DNA of 64,000 nt from Sinorhizobium terangae (GCF_009601505.1 NZ_WITC01000128.1:1-64000), one strand, 5' to 3'. Counted from the stretch's first letter, positions 42,201 to 50,291 are shown. Notes: a model not told the origin generated them from the letters alone. Program-made: numbers and translations.

Positions 42201-42247
42201 ACTTAAGTAACGGTGCGCCTGGCAAAAAGTCAAGCTCTCACTTAAGT
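42201..42247. promoter_or_regulatory. paired ACTTAAGT palindromes, candidate ArsR operators
   Basis: The perfect 8-base palindrome ACTTAAGT occurs at 42201-42208 and 42240-42247, 39 bases apart centre to centre. Both lie between the ArsR start (42198) and the end of the cupin gene. They are natural sites for the ArsR dimer. Confidence 0.55.
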
Positions 42248-42262
42248 GTCTGCGGGCGAGGA

Positions 42263-42943
42263 CTATTCTGGCATCTGGAGCACATCCGGGTGCATCAGAG
42301 GCGCGTCCTTCAGCCAGATCCGTGCGCCTTCCGGGCCGATGGTCGCCGTCAGGTCGGCGCCGGCCGGCAAACGGCCCCAACTCTGTGGCTTCAGTGTTTC
42401 GCCACCGATGGTCAGCCTGCCCGAGAGGACGAGGAACTCCAACCCGCGCGTGTTTGCGACCGTGACGGTTTCGTCGGCCCGCCAGTCTTCGAGCCGGACT
42501 TCCTCCCGGCTATCATCGAACAGGATGGTCGCGGCGCTGGCGCCCGGGCGGGGCGTTGTATGTTGGCCCTCGCCGGGCTGGCGAACGATCTGGGTATGAT
42601 CCCCGTCACGGTACTGCCAGAGCCGCACGAAGATGGTGCAGCCTTCCTTCGCGGCGGGGATATGCGAGGTGCCGGGCGGATTGCGGAAGTAGCAGCCCGC
42701 CGGGTAGTCGCCATGCTCATCCTGGAAGACTCCTTCCAGCACGAGGATCTCTTCGCCGCCGCTGTGTATGTGGCGAGGGAAAGCGCTGCCTTGAGCATAG
42801 CGCACGATCGAGGTGGCGCGGGCGACCTCGCCGCCGACGCGGAAGAGCATGCGCCGGTCCACACCGGCCGCGGGACTTGGCACCCAGTCCAGCTTCGCGC
42901 CATGGACGATGACTGGTTTCGACAGGTCGTCGTTTATGCGCAT
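42263..42943 (-). CDS. two-cupin (ChrR-like) metal-binding protein
   Basis: This 226-residue protein consists of two cupin barrels. The first (about residues 25-110) has the metal-ligand pattern FPRHIHSGGEEILVLEG, with HxHx4E like that of ChrR anti-sigma cupins. The second (about 125-215) is shorter and reads LEFLVLSGRLTIGGETLKPQ. No separate zinc-binding anti-sigma domain is present, so it is not a complete ChrR. It may be a small dioxygenase or isomerase. The ATG at 42943 has GAAGGAGATCAGTC upstream. No ECF sigma gene is nearby. Confidence 0.8.
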   Translation of the reverse strand: MRINDDLSKPVIVHGAKLDWVPSPAAGVDRRMLFRVGGEVARATSIVRYAQGSAFPRHIHSGGEEILVLEGVFQDEHGDYPAGCYFRNPPGTSHIPAAKEGCTIFVRLWQYRDGDHTQIVRQPGEGQHTTPRPGASAATILFDDSREEVRLEDWRADETVTVANTRGLEFLVLSGRLTIGGETLKPQSWGRLPAGADLTATIGPEGARIWLKDAPLMHPDVLQMPE

Positions 42944-42955
42944 GACTGATCTCCT

Positions 42956-43291
42956 TCATAGACATGACTTCCGGAACCTGGCGTCACCGGACTTCATCTT
43001 CTGGCAGGGCTGGCTTCTTGAGCGGCATCGTCTCGATTGGGTGCGCCCGCCGGTCAGGACACTGAAGTCGAGGGCCCTCTCGTTCTCGCAAGGCGTGCCG
43101 GTGATCGATCCGAGTACGCTGCGCTCGGCCACGACGAGATGACCGGCCGACACAGGCAACGGGTCCTTGTCCGCATCAAGCAGCACCAGCCTGCCGCACG
43201 GCGCAAGTCCCGCCATCAGTGACGATACCGCTTCCGCATTGCCGATGGTAGCGACGATGGCCTTTGCTGGCCACAACAGAACTGCTTCCAT
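42956..43291 (-). pseudogene. remnant of a zinc-type alcohol dehydrogenase
   Basis: About 75 residues of a medium-chain dehydrogenase C-terminal half are readable: IVATIGNAEAVSSLMAGLAP, CGRLVLLDADKDPLPVS, then ERSVLGSITGTPCENERALD. This is the end of the Rossmann domain and the region after it. The N-terminal zinc domain and the cofactor motif are absent, and the last part slips frame (PIETMPLKKP lies in another frame). It is a decayed gene fragment between a cupin gene and an AraC regulator. Confidence 0.6.
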
Positions 43292-43312
43292 TTGATCCTG
43301 AAGGGCCCTGGA

Positions 43313-44218
43313 TCATTTCAACACCGAGCGTCGCCAGCGACCCGGCGTCTCTCCGACATGCTGCGAAAAGACGCGGCTGAAATGGCCCTGGTCGGAGAAC
43401 CCGCATTGCTCGGCGATGTCATGGAGGGACAAGGACGAATATCGAAGATGCCCTTGAGCGAGCGCGATGCGCTGTTGCGCGAGCCACTGAAGCGGCGTTG
43501 ATCCCGTCGTCACCTTGAAAGCACGCGCGAAATGGCTCCTGGAAAGTCCGCATCCTTTCGCCAGTTCCTCAAGGCTGATGCTGCCGCTCACGTTCGCCAT
43601 CAGCAAGTCCTTGGCACGGCGCTCCTGCCAGGGCGCGAGACCTCCTCGAGGCAGCCGTCCCTGCCCGTCGTGCACGCCATAGCTCAATGACAGATGTGAC
43701 ATCAACGCCATGCCGATGTGGTCGATAAACACTCGGCTGGCCGCCGCGGGCTCCTTGAATACCGGCAACAGGCACTCGCCGAGGCTGTGGACGACCGTAT
43801 CGTCGAGGGCGGTGCCCCCGGCGGTCCTGAGCTCGCCGGTCGGCCTGAGCCCGTGCTCCTCCTGAAATTTTTGCAGCGCGTGCCGGGAAATGTAGAAGGA
43901 AAGACAGTCGGTACATCCAAACGCCAGCGAAGAGTGCTCCTGGTTGAGATCGCGCAAAAGGGATTGCCCAGTCACACGGGCAGACATCTGAGCGGGTCGC
44001 CCATCGATCCAATAGTGCCAGGACGGCAATTGATTTCGTTCGGTGCACACGAGGTAGGCATCGCTGGTTTCGAGCCTTACCGGCGTCCCTCCTTCGGCAA
44101 ATTCTCCAATCAGCCGCGCGGCGGAAAATTCCGGCGCCTGAAAGGTCCCGAACGTCAAGGTTGCCGGCTGCTCCAGGCCTGTGAACTTGCCCAGGCGAGG
44201 TGCATAGTCTTTCGCCAT
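43313..44218 (-). CDS. AraC-family transcriptional regulator
   Basis: This 301-residue regulator has a variable N-terminal part and a C-terminal double helix-turn-helix (about residues 200-300): SISLEELAKGCGLSRSHFAR and SLHDIAEQCGFSDQGHFSRV, then FSQHVGETPGRWRRS. The pattern is diagnostic for AraC/XylS activators. I chose ATG 44218 (MAKDYAPRLGKF) because the frame upstream encodes an unlikely Cys-rich stretch. Its target may be the alcohol-dehydrogenase remnant next to it, which would leave the regulator without a job. Confidence 0.85.
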   Translation of the reverse strand: MAKDYAPRLGKFTGLEQPATLTFGTFQAPEFSAARLIGEFAEGGTPVRLETSDAYLVCTERNQLPSWHYWIDGRPAQMSARVTGQSLLRDLNQEHSSLAFGCTDCLSFYISRHALQKFQEEHGLRPTGELRTAGGTALDDTVVHSLGECLLPVFKEPAAASRVFIDHIGMALMSHLSLSYGVHDGQGRLPRGGLAPWQERRAKDLLMANVSGSISLEELAKGCGLSRSHFARAFKVTTGSTPLQWLAQQRIALAQGHLRYSSLSLHDIAEQCGFSDQGHFSRVFSQHVGETPGRWRRSVLK

Positions 44219-44405
44219 CCGTCCGTCCGCTGCTCTGCATGTTGCGACGAAACCCGGCCATCTGAAAATGATGATGGTCGCCCTGCCCTCGGATCGGCTG
44301 GTCCCGGAGGCGCTTGTTTTTAAAGCAAAAATTAAAGCCGTGGCAAGACCGCAGGCGTTCCCGATTTCGTTACTGCGGACGCGGCAGCAGCAGCACTGCG
44401 CCAAT

Positions 44406-45128
44406 CTACCAAGTGCAAAGTGATCGCGGCGTCGGCGTCAAGCGTGCCACCTCGATCCTTCGCCAACACTGGCCGTCCATTCGTGGATAGACCTCTTCCG
44501 TCCATTTGGCGTTCTGTCCTAAGCGCTCTCGGTAGCGGGCCAGGCCAGCCTCGTCCTTATGGCATTCGAACCAAACAAGCACCGTCTCGCCCTCGCGGAC
44601 GGGGAGTCGCGGAAAGCCATTCGTGCTCCGCTCAGTGACAAGAACAGCATCAACGCGAGCGCCGGCATCCTGCAAAACCGGAAGCGCCTCCTGGATGAAG
44701 AGCGCGGCGAATTCGTCCTCCGTTCCGGGGGCCAGAGAGCAGATAGTCGCGATGACGAGGCCTTCAGCTTCTTGCTGCTCCACCTCCTCTTTTCTCGCCC
44801 GGTTGTGGGAGAACGGCATCACGCCGCCAACAGGCTTTAGCAGCAACACGTTATCTGAGTTGAGCATCGTCTCGTTGGCAGCCGGCCCATGTTTCTTCCA
44901 GATCGCGCTCGAATAAAAGGATTTGAGCGCCTCCGTTCGGGCCTCCATGTCTGCGAAAGAGCGAACCCACACGAAGGCATCCGGATCGTCAAGATCGCGG
45001 AACTCGCCTTCGACGCGCATGCCGAGCGCTTCCTGCGGTTCGATAAATTCGTTGTCAAACAGCCCGATCAAGGCTTCCCTCCCGCCTGGACGGAGTCGGT
45101 AGCGGCGGAGTTCGAAGACGGTATGCAT
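44406..45128 (-). CDS. NIPSNAP-family protein
   Basis: This 240-residue protein contains two NIPSNAP-like alpha-beta-barrel repeats. The first starts with FELRRYRLRPGGREALIGLF and FVWVRSFADMEAR; the second with GLVIATICSLAPGTEDEFAA and VLVWFECHKDEAGLARYRER. Bacterial members resemble dimeric ferredoxin-like monooxygenases and stress proteins, but their chemistry is usually unknown. The ATG at 45128 is divergent from a TetR gene, with about 100 bases between. The shared palindrome at 45141-45189 implies TetR control. Confidence 0.85.
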   Translation of the reverse strand: MHTVFELRRYRLRPGGREALIGLFDNEFIEPQEALGMRVEGEFRDLDDPDAFVWVRSFADMEARTEALKSFYSSAIWKKHGPAANETMLNSDNVLLLKPVGGVMPFSHNRARKEEVEQQEAEGLVIATICSLAPGTEDEFAALFIQEALPVLQDAGARVDAVLVTERSTNGFPRLPVREGETVLVWFECHKDEAGLARYRERLGQNAKWTEEVYPRMDGQCWRRIEVARLTPTPRSLCTW

Positions 45129-45140
45129 GGTAGCCCCACA

Positions 45141-45189
45141 AAAACAGGTCGATTGTCCTGTCTCAATAAGAGGACGATTGACCTGTTTT
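45141..45189. promoter_or_regulatory. large palindrome, candidate TetR operator
   Basis: Arms AAAACAGGTCGATTGTCCT (45141-45159) and AGGACGATTGACCTGTTTT (45171-45189) match at 17 of 19 positions around an 11-base spacer. Each arm contains shorter symmetric ACAGG/CCTGT pieces, so two TetR dimers could bind. It lies 12 bases from the NIPSNAP start and 31 from the TetR start. Confidence 0.65.
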
Positions 45190-45220
45190 GTCAACCTGCT
45201 ACTCTTGATGGAGTTTGCAA

Positions 45221-45850
45221 GTGGCTACCATGGCAGGAAACAAGAGAACCAATGACCCCCGCGCGGTGCGTCGCAGGATTGTCGACGCGGCCTATGATGC
45301 CTTCGTTGCTCAGGGCTACCTCGCTACGGGCATGCTGGAACTGCGGGAAAAGGCTTCAGTATCTGGTGGGGCCATGGCGCATCATTTTCCGGCAAAGCGC
45401 GAACTCGGATTGGCAGTTATCCGCGATCGGGTGGCCGAAGCCGTCCGGCAGACATGGATCGAGCCGCTTCAAACCTGTGCGGACGCGCCAGCGGCCATCG
45501 ATCTCATCTTCGAAAACATCATCGGCGAACTGACGCTAAAGGGCTCGGTTTCCGGCTGCCCCCTCAATAATATGGCGATGGAGATTTCCCCGCACGATGA
45601 AGAGATGCGCGAGGCGCTGAGCGGTGTTTTCGCCGGCTGGCAGGAGGCGCTGTCGGCAAAGTTTCAGGAGGATGTCGAGTCAAAACGGGTTACCGGCATA
45701 GATCCTCGCAGCCTGGCGACACTGGTGATCGCCACCTACTCCGGTGCCATGGCGATTGCAAAAGCCAGCCAAGAGGTACGACCGTTGGTCGACTGCCGGC
45801 AGGAGCTCGCGGAACTCTTCGCATCGAAGTATCTCTCGGTTGGGTATTGA
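45221..45850 (+). CDS. TetR-family regulator
   Basis: This regulator of about 209 residues has an N-terminal TetR helix-turn-helix (RRRIVDAAYDAFVAQGYLAT, then GGAMAHHFPAKRELGLAVIR) and a helical effector domain with SGCPLNNMAMEISPHDEEMR, typical of the TetR_C group with a Cys-Pro-Leu-Asn motif. The start is GTG 45221 (GGAG 7 bases upstream) or ATG 45230. It is divergent from the NIPSNAP gene and most likely represses both through the palindrome between them. The ligand is unknown, though an electrophile is plausible for this subgroup. Confidence 0.87.
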   Translation: MATMAGNKRTNDPRAVRRRIVDAAYDAFVAQGYLATGMLELREKASVSGGAMAHHFPAKRELGLAVIRDRVAEAVRQTWIEPLQTCADAPAAIDLIFENIIGELTLKGSVSGCPLNNMAMEISPHDEEMREALSGVFAGWQEALSAKFQEDVESKRVTGIDPRSLATLVIATYSGAMAIAKASQEVRPLVDCRQELAELFASKYLSVGY

Positions 45851-46263
45851 GCGGCAGCGCGCGCTCGCTACTGCGCCGCATCCACCCAGATCGTCGCCAT
45901 GGGGATTTTGCACATGATCAACTGTGCTCTGGTCTGCTGGTCGGCGTCGGTTCCAAGATCGTCTTGCGGACCCGCCCGATGGTCGCCCGCATAGTGTGCC
46001 AGTTTCCGGAGCGGCGATGATTACCATTGCCCTGCTTTTGCTGATCGAGCAGGTTCAAAAAAATCTGAAGTCCAATCCCCTACCCCCGCCCGATATCGTC
46101 TCGGATCGTTTCGATCGCCAGCCATGACGGCACGGTCCGATTGCCCGACGGTGTCGCCGAGTGGCCGCTTGGACCAGGCAGTCGTCAAGGCAAACACGGC
46201 GTGGTAGATCAACGCTATACAACCAAGCTTTGTATTCATGCAACTTCATTAAGAGGAGCAGCC
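45851..46263. other. intergenic stretch with possible gene debris
   Basis: No intact gene is seen. On the minus strand about 40 codons read like protein debris (IMCKIPMATIWVDAAQ before a stop near 45871), but the family is not recognised. The bases 46087-46114 match 49493-49520 inside the C45 hydrolase gene at 26 of 28 positions. Confidence 0.35.
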
Positions 46264-46806
46264 ATGATCATTGTCTTGAACGGCTACCCTGGCGTGGGGA
46301 AGCTGACGATCGGTCAGGAACTCATATCAAAGATCTCGGGCCGGCTGCTGGACATCCATAGTGTTTACAATGTCGCTTTCGCGCTGACGGAATTCAAATC
46401 GCCGGATTTCATCGAAACCGTCGAAAAGATCGAAGCGGTCGCGCATAACCTGATTCTGAAACTTCCGGCCGAAATCCCCGTCGTACTAACGACGGTTCTT
46501 GCCGGAAGCAGCGATTGGGGCGACGCAGAGTGGCAGCGGATTGTGCGCCTTGGCCGCGAGCGGGCACCGTTCTTCGTCGTGCATCTGCACTGCGATCTTG
46601 AAGAGAACATTCGCCGTATCGAGGCAGGCGCGCGGGCCGCGATGCGGAAACCGCGCGATGCTGAAATGGCGAGGAGAAACCACATACAGGGCAAAATCCT
46701 CGCAGGTATAGATGAGACGAACTTGCTAAAGCTCGATGTGACGCGTTTGACCCCGTCAGATGCGGCGGCAAAAATTGCAGAGTGGATCCAGAGAGCCGAG
46801 GTTTGA
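46264..46806 (+). CDS. small P-loop ATPase/kinase-like protein
   Basis: This 180-residue protein begins MIIVLNGYPGVGKLTIGQEL, a Walker A loop (GYPGVGKLT) at the very N-terminus as in nucleotide and small-molecule kinases. Later segments, IPVVLTTVLAGSSDW and FFVVHLHCDLEENIRRIEAG, correspond to the Walker B-like strand and lid region of such kinases. It may phosphorylate a small molecule or antibiotic; chloramphenicol or gluconate kinase-like folds are similar in size. The substrate is not known. AAGAGGAGCAGCC precedes the ATG at 46264. It stands alone. Confidence 0.75.
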   Translation: MIIVLNGYPGVGKLTIGQELISKISGRLLDIHSVYNVAFALTEFKSPDFIETVEKIEAVAHNLILKLPAEIPVVLTTVLAGSSDWGDAEWQRIVRLGRERAPFFVVHLHCDLEENIRRIEAGARAAMRKPRDAEMARRNHIQGKILAGIDETNLLKLDVTRLTPSDAAAKIAEWIQRAEV

Positions 46807-46824
46807 GGCTCAACTTGGAAAGCT

Positions 46825-46929
46825 TACTGCATGTCTCCTTAAATCCTAGCCGATTTAAGGACAAAAACATCAGCAATTCAAAGTGCTACAGCGACCTTTG
46901 CGCGTCTGATAAGACGCGCGGCGCTGTAG
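46825..46929. repeat. RIME1-like element, copy 11 (complete, reverse order)
   Basis: ACTGCATGTCTCCTTAAATC, CTAGCCGATTTAAGGACAAA, then CAGCAATTCAAAGTGCTACA and GCGCGTCTGATAAGACGCGC ending in GGCGCTGTAG. It lies between convergent genes. Confidence 0.85.
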
Positions 46930-46952
46930 TCCGCTCTGAGCTCGATCGAGCT

Positions 46953-48146
46953 TCACGACGTTGCGGTGGCCGTGCGCTTGGCGGACGACGCCACCGCGAC
47001 GAAGGCGGCCATGCCGACTGCACCAAGGCAGGCGTTGGCCATCAAGGCGACGTCGCTTCCGAAACGCTCCATCAACACGGAGAAAACGAACGGTGCCATT
47101 GCGCCCGCAGCCAGCCGTGCGGCGGCCATGCGGTCCGTTATCGCTCCGTAGCAGAGTGGCAGGGAGCCCTGCGCTACGCTGTTGATACCGGACCCAAGGC
47201 CAAGGAAGATCGCGAAAGCCACCGCCCCGGGCAGCCAGGTTCCGGACAGGCCGAGGATAAGAACGCCGGCAACGATGAGCGCGGCGGACAGCGTCGCGAG
47301 TACAGGCGGCGCCAGGTTTTTGCCGAATGCCATGTTGATCAGCCTGCTCAGGACCTGCGAGGGCCCGAACAGCGAGCCGATCACGACCGCTGCCGTCCCG
47401 AAACCGATCGCTCCCAGCATCGGAACCATGTGGGTCAGCATCGCCGAAAGCGTGAACCCCTGCAGGGCAAAAGCCAGTGACACAAGGAGCATGCCGCGCC
47501 GCCTGACCTCGACCGGAAGCGCACCGACAACCGCGTGGCCGTCCTTGCCGGTGAATTTGGCCGCTTCGGACCTCCTGCTCCGCATGATCCAATGATGAAG
47601 CGGAAGGCAGACGATCAGATTCAACACCGCGTAGGCGATGTAGATTTCCCGCCAGGAGAAATGCTCGTGAAGGCTCGCGGAGATCGGCCAGAAGATTGTC
47701 GAGGCGAAGCCCCCGATCGATGTGAGATAGGTGATACTGCGTGACGCCGCCATTGGGCGGCTTTCGACGAGCGCGGCGAAAGCCGCCTGGTATTGCACCA
47801 TGCCGGATGCAACTTCCAGGAGGACGATGGAGAGTGCAAACACCGCTATCGAGGGGGACCAGGCGCACAGCAGGAGGGCGAGCGCCGAGACGGCCGAGCC
47901 AATGGTCATGATCATCGCCGCGCCCAACCGATCCATCAATCCCCCGACGAATGGAGCCGAAAGCCCGCCCGCAAACAGCGAGGCGGAAAAGATGCCGAAC
48001 ACCTGCTCGACGCTCAGGCCGAGGTCGCGTGCCATCCCCGGCGCCAGGATGCTGAAGCTGTAATAGAGCGTGCCGTAGCCGATGATCTGCGTGAGGCCGA
48101 GCGCGGCGACGATGGCCGCGGGGATGCCGGGCTTCATGTCAGACAT
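46953..48146 (-). CDS. MFS transporter coupled to an ArsR regulator (ArsK-like candidate)
   Basis: This 397-residue membrane protein has about 12 helices in two halves. The start reads GIPAAIVAALGLTQIIGYGT, LYYSFSILAPGMARDLGLS, then the MFS loop GGLMDRLGAA. It overlaps the end of an ArsR gene by 8 bases and so is its direct partner. In Agrobacterium an ArsR-linked MFS protein, ArsK, exports arsenite; this is a reasonable parallel but not shown by sequence alone. Start ATG 48146 gives a normal N-terminus; the frame opens earlier inside arsR. Confidence 0.8.
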   Translation of the reverse strand: MSDMKPGIPAAIVAALGLTQIIGYGTLYYSFSILAPGMARDLGLSVEQVFGIFSASLFAGGLSAPFVGGLMDRLGAAMIMTIGSAVSALALLLCAWSPSIAVFALSIVLLEVASGMVQYQAAFAALVESRPMAASRSITYLTSIGGFASTIFWPISASLHEHFSWREIYIAYAVLNLIVCLPLHHWIMRSRRSEAAKFTGKDGHAVVGALPVEVRRRGMLLVSLAFALQGFTLSAMLTHMVPMLGAIGFGTAAVVIGSLFGPSQVLSRLINMAFGKNLAPPVLATLSAALIVAGVLILGLSGTWLPGAVAFAIFLGLGSGINSVAQGSLPLCYGAITDRMAAARLAAGAMAPFVFSVLMERFGSDVALMANACLGAVGMAAFVAVASSAKRTATATS

Positions 48147-48507
48147 TCTCGCCTTCGGCCGACGCGGAAGACACCGCGCAGCAACCATCGTCGGCGCCGG
48201 TCAATGGCGCACGCACGCTGGGGTGCCCGACGCAGCAATCCTCCATCAGGAACTTCAGCAGTTCGGCAAGCGCGTCGTAGCTGGCGCTGTAGACGATCGA
48301 GCGGGATTCGCGCCTCTGGGCAATCAGTCCGGCCCGCTCCAGCTCCTTCAGGTGGAAGGAGACGTTCGACGGCGAGACGCCCATCGTCTCCGCGATCGCG
48401 CCGGCGGCCATGCCGCCTGGACCCGCCACCACGAGTGTCCTGACGATCCCCAACCGGGTCTCCTGAGACAGTGCCGCGAATGACATCAGGGCTTGACGTT
48501 CTTCCAT
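48139..48507 (-). CDS. ArsR-family regulator, Cys-containing
   Basis: This 122-residue winged-helix repressor starts MEERQALMSFAALSQETRLG, has the recognition region VSPSNVSFHLKELERAGLIA and wing RRESRSIVYSASY. Cys pairs follow at LMEDCCVGHP and DDGCCAVSS; the first matches the position of the CC motif in the other ArsR (32452), so metalloid sensing is likely. The start lies within a few bases of a TTTCAA/TTGAAA dyad (48509-48534), and the divergent DUF6428 gene starts at 48550. It overlaps the MFS gene it precedes. Confidence 0.88.
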   Translation of the reverse strand: MEERQALMSFAALSQETRLGIVRTLVVAGPGGMAAGAIAETMGVSPSNVSFHLKELERAGLIAQRRESRSIVYSASYDALAELLKFLMEDCCVGHPSVRAPLTGADDGCCAVSSASAEGENV

Positions 48508-48508
48508 A

Positions 48509-48534
48509 TTTCAAGAATCCTAAAACTATTGAAA
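48509..48534. promoter_or_regulatory. candidate ArsR operator in a divergent spacer
   Basis: The dyad TTTCAA-N14-TTGAAA lies between the ArsR start (48507) and the DUF6428 start (48550). Because the spacer is only 42 bases, ArsR bound here would cover both promoters. Confidence 0.5.
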
Positions 48535-48549
48535 CGAGGAATAACCGAA

Positions 48550-49074
48550 ATGACACTGATCGACAATAGCCAGCATGCGCAAAGCGACATCACACTCGGA
48601 TCGCTGCTCGAGCGGCTGAAGGAAACTGCGGCCAAGCCGCTCGTCTTCGAATATGACGGAAAGATCGTCCGCCCCGGATACCACGTCACGGAAGTGAAGG
48701 CTGGCCAGTTCTCCGCCCTCGATTGCGGCGCGAACCCCGAGGCATGGACGGAAATCTTCGTCCAGTTATGGGACGTCGACGGCGGCGAACGCACGCACAT
48801 GCCAGCCGGGAAGTTCTCGGCCATCATCAGGAAAGTCTCCGAACACGTCGCCCTCGACGGATCGGCCAAATTGACGTTCGAGGTCAGTGATGGCGTGAGG
48901 CCGATGCAGCTTTACTGCGCCGACGAGCCCGTCGAGCGGGACGAAGCCCTTTTGGTTCGCCTTTCGCCCCGACCCGCGAGCTGCAAACCTCGCGACCGAT
49001 GGCTCGCCGAGCAGGCCACAGCCTCACAATCGAGCTGCTGCGGCCCCTCGAACACGTCGAGGTGTTGCGCATAG
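48550..49074 (+). CDS. DUF6428 family protein with Cys-rich tail
   Basis: This 174-residue protein matches the DUF6428 group found beside ArsR genes in rhizobia. The main domain (about residues 12-120) includes FEYDGKIVRPGYHVTEVKAG, a mid strand FVQLWDVDGG and THMPAGKFSAIIRKVSEHVA. The C-terminal tail has clustered cysteines (SSCCGPSNTSRCCA) suited to bind arsenite or another thiophilic ion. Function is unknown. The ATG at 48550 has GAGGAATAACC upstream. It is divergent from ArsR, with which it shares an operator, so it is probably induced by the same metalloid. Confidence 0.8.
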   Translation: MTLIDNSQHAQSDITLGSLLERLKETAAKPLVFEYDGKIVRPGYHVTEVKAGQFSALDCGANPEAWTEIFVQLWDVDGGERTHMPAGKFSAIIRKVSEHVALDGSAKLTFEVSDGVRPMQLYCADEPVERDEALLVRLSPRPASCKPRDRWLAEQATASQSSCCGPSNTSRCCA

Positions 49075-49155
49075 CGGCCGAGGCTGAGGGGTGGCGCGGC
49101 AACCGCGCCTCCACGTCCACGTTGCATCCGCGGAATTCCCTCCCTATACTCCGCC

Positions 49156-50121
49156 ATGGAGAAGACCTTCGTATCAGCGCGGGAGGATCGGCCCGGGAAA
49201 GACTGGCTTTCCCGCTTCACAGCCGGTCGGGCCGGTGTGGAGAGCTGGTATTTCGGCCGGGCCGTCACGTCACGCCCCGCCGCGCCTACTGTCAGCGAAT
49301 GTCGCGCAGCGCTTGCGCAGCACATGCCCGAGCTCCTCCCGCACTACGAGCATGTCTGCGCTCTCGTTGGCGACGACGAGCTCGCGCACCGGATGCTCAG
49401 CCACTATCGCCCCGCGCCGGAAGGCTACGGCTGCAGCCAGGCGGTCTGGCTCGGAAAAGAAGGCCCGGCGCTCATCCGCAACTTCGACTATCCGCCCGAT
49501 ATCGTTTCGGATCGCTTCGAGCTCACCGCGTGGTCGGGTCTCAAGGTGATCGCGAAGGCGCAGCGCCCCTGGGGAGGCTGCGTCGACGGAATGAACGAGG
49601 AAGGGCTGGTCGCGAGCGTAACGCTTGGTGGCGGCCGCCTCCAGGGCCGCGGCTTTTCGATCATTCTCATGGTCCGCTACGTGCTCGAAACCTGCCGTCG
49701 CGTCAGTGAGGCCGTAGAGACTCTTTGCCGTATCCCGGTGGCGCTTGCGCAGAACGTGACACTGCTCGATCGATCGGGCACATACGCGACCCTCTTCCTC
49801 GGCCCCGGCCAGCGGCCGGTCATCACCCGCCTCAAGGCATGCGCCAACCATCAGCGCTCCGAACGGGCCCCGCCAAATTCGCTGGCGCGGCAGCGCGCGC
49901 TCCTGCAGGCGCTGGACGAACCTTCGATGTCGCTCGAAGGCCTGACCGACCGCTTCCTACAGCCGCCGGTCCATGCGCGAAACCCGCGCTTCCCGACCCT
50001 CTACACCGCCGTCTACCGGCCCGAGGACGGCCGGGTGGATTATGTCTGGCCCGGAAAGCGCTGGCCCCTGCGGTTCGCGGATTTTGAAGCAGGCGAGTAC
50101 ACCCATCACTATGGAGACTGA
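49156..50121 (+). CDS. C45-family Ntn hydrolase (acyltransferase-like)
   Basis: This 321-residue protein is of the peptidase C45 / acyl-CoA:6-aminopenicillanate acyltransferase family, which autocleave to expose an N-terminal nucleophile Cys. The probable nucleophile is Cys93 in EGYGCSQAVWLG, with the following LIRNFDYPPDIVSDRFE strand and GGCVDGMNEEGLVASVTLGG typical of the fold; the expected cleavage is just before Cys93. It would act on an amide substrate. The gene has a weak ribosome site at ATG 49156. It lies 80 bases after the DUF6428 gene on the same strand. Confidence 0.8.
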   Translation: MEKTFVSAREDRPGKDWLSRFTAGRAGVESWYFGRAVTSRPAAPTVSECRAALAQHMPELLPHYEHVCALVGDDELAHRMLSHYRPAPEGYGCSQAVWLGKEGPALIRNFDYPPDIVSDRFELTAWSGLKVIAKAQRPWGGCVDGMNEEGLVASVTLGGGRLQGRGFSIILMVRYVLETCRRVSEAVETLCRIPVALAQNVTLLDRSGTYATLFLGPGQRPVITRLKACANHQRSERAPPNSLARQRALLQALDEPSMSLEGLTDRFLQPPVHARNPRFPTLYTAVYRPEDGRVDYVWPGKRWPLRFADFEAGEYTHHYGD

Positions 50122-50194
50122 AAGGTGAGACATGCACGGCGCCGACGCACCCTGGCTTTGCGCCAACGCCGGACTCACCGTCACTCCCATACCC

Positions 50195-50222
50195 ATCCTC
50201 GGGCTTGACCCTCGAGGATGAC
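50195..50222. repeat. REP-type inverted repeat, short version
   Basis: ATCCTCGGGCTTGACCCTCG then AGGATGAC repeats the arm found at 10335-10353 and folds on itself through CATCCTCG/CGAGGATG. It lies after the C45 gene stop. Confidence 0.6.
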
Positions 50223-50291
50223 GGACGACGTCGGCGGCGGAACGCTGAACCATGCCGCCCCACTGCGCCAAGTTTCACCCGCAGCAGATGA

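Noticed and set aside
42263-42943. ChrR anti-sigma factor with its ECF sigma gene
   Set aside because: The cupin motif fits, but no zinc-binding anti-sigma domain and no sigma factor gene lie nearby.
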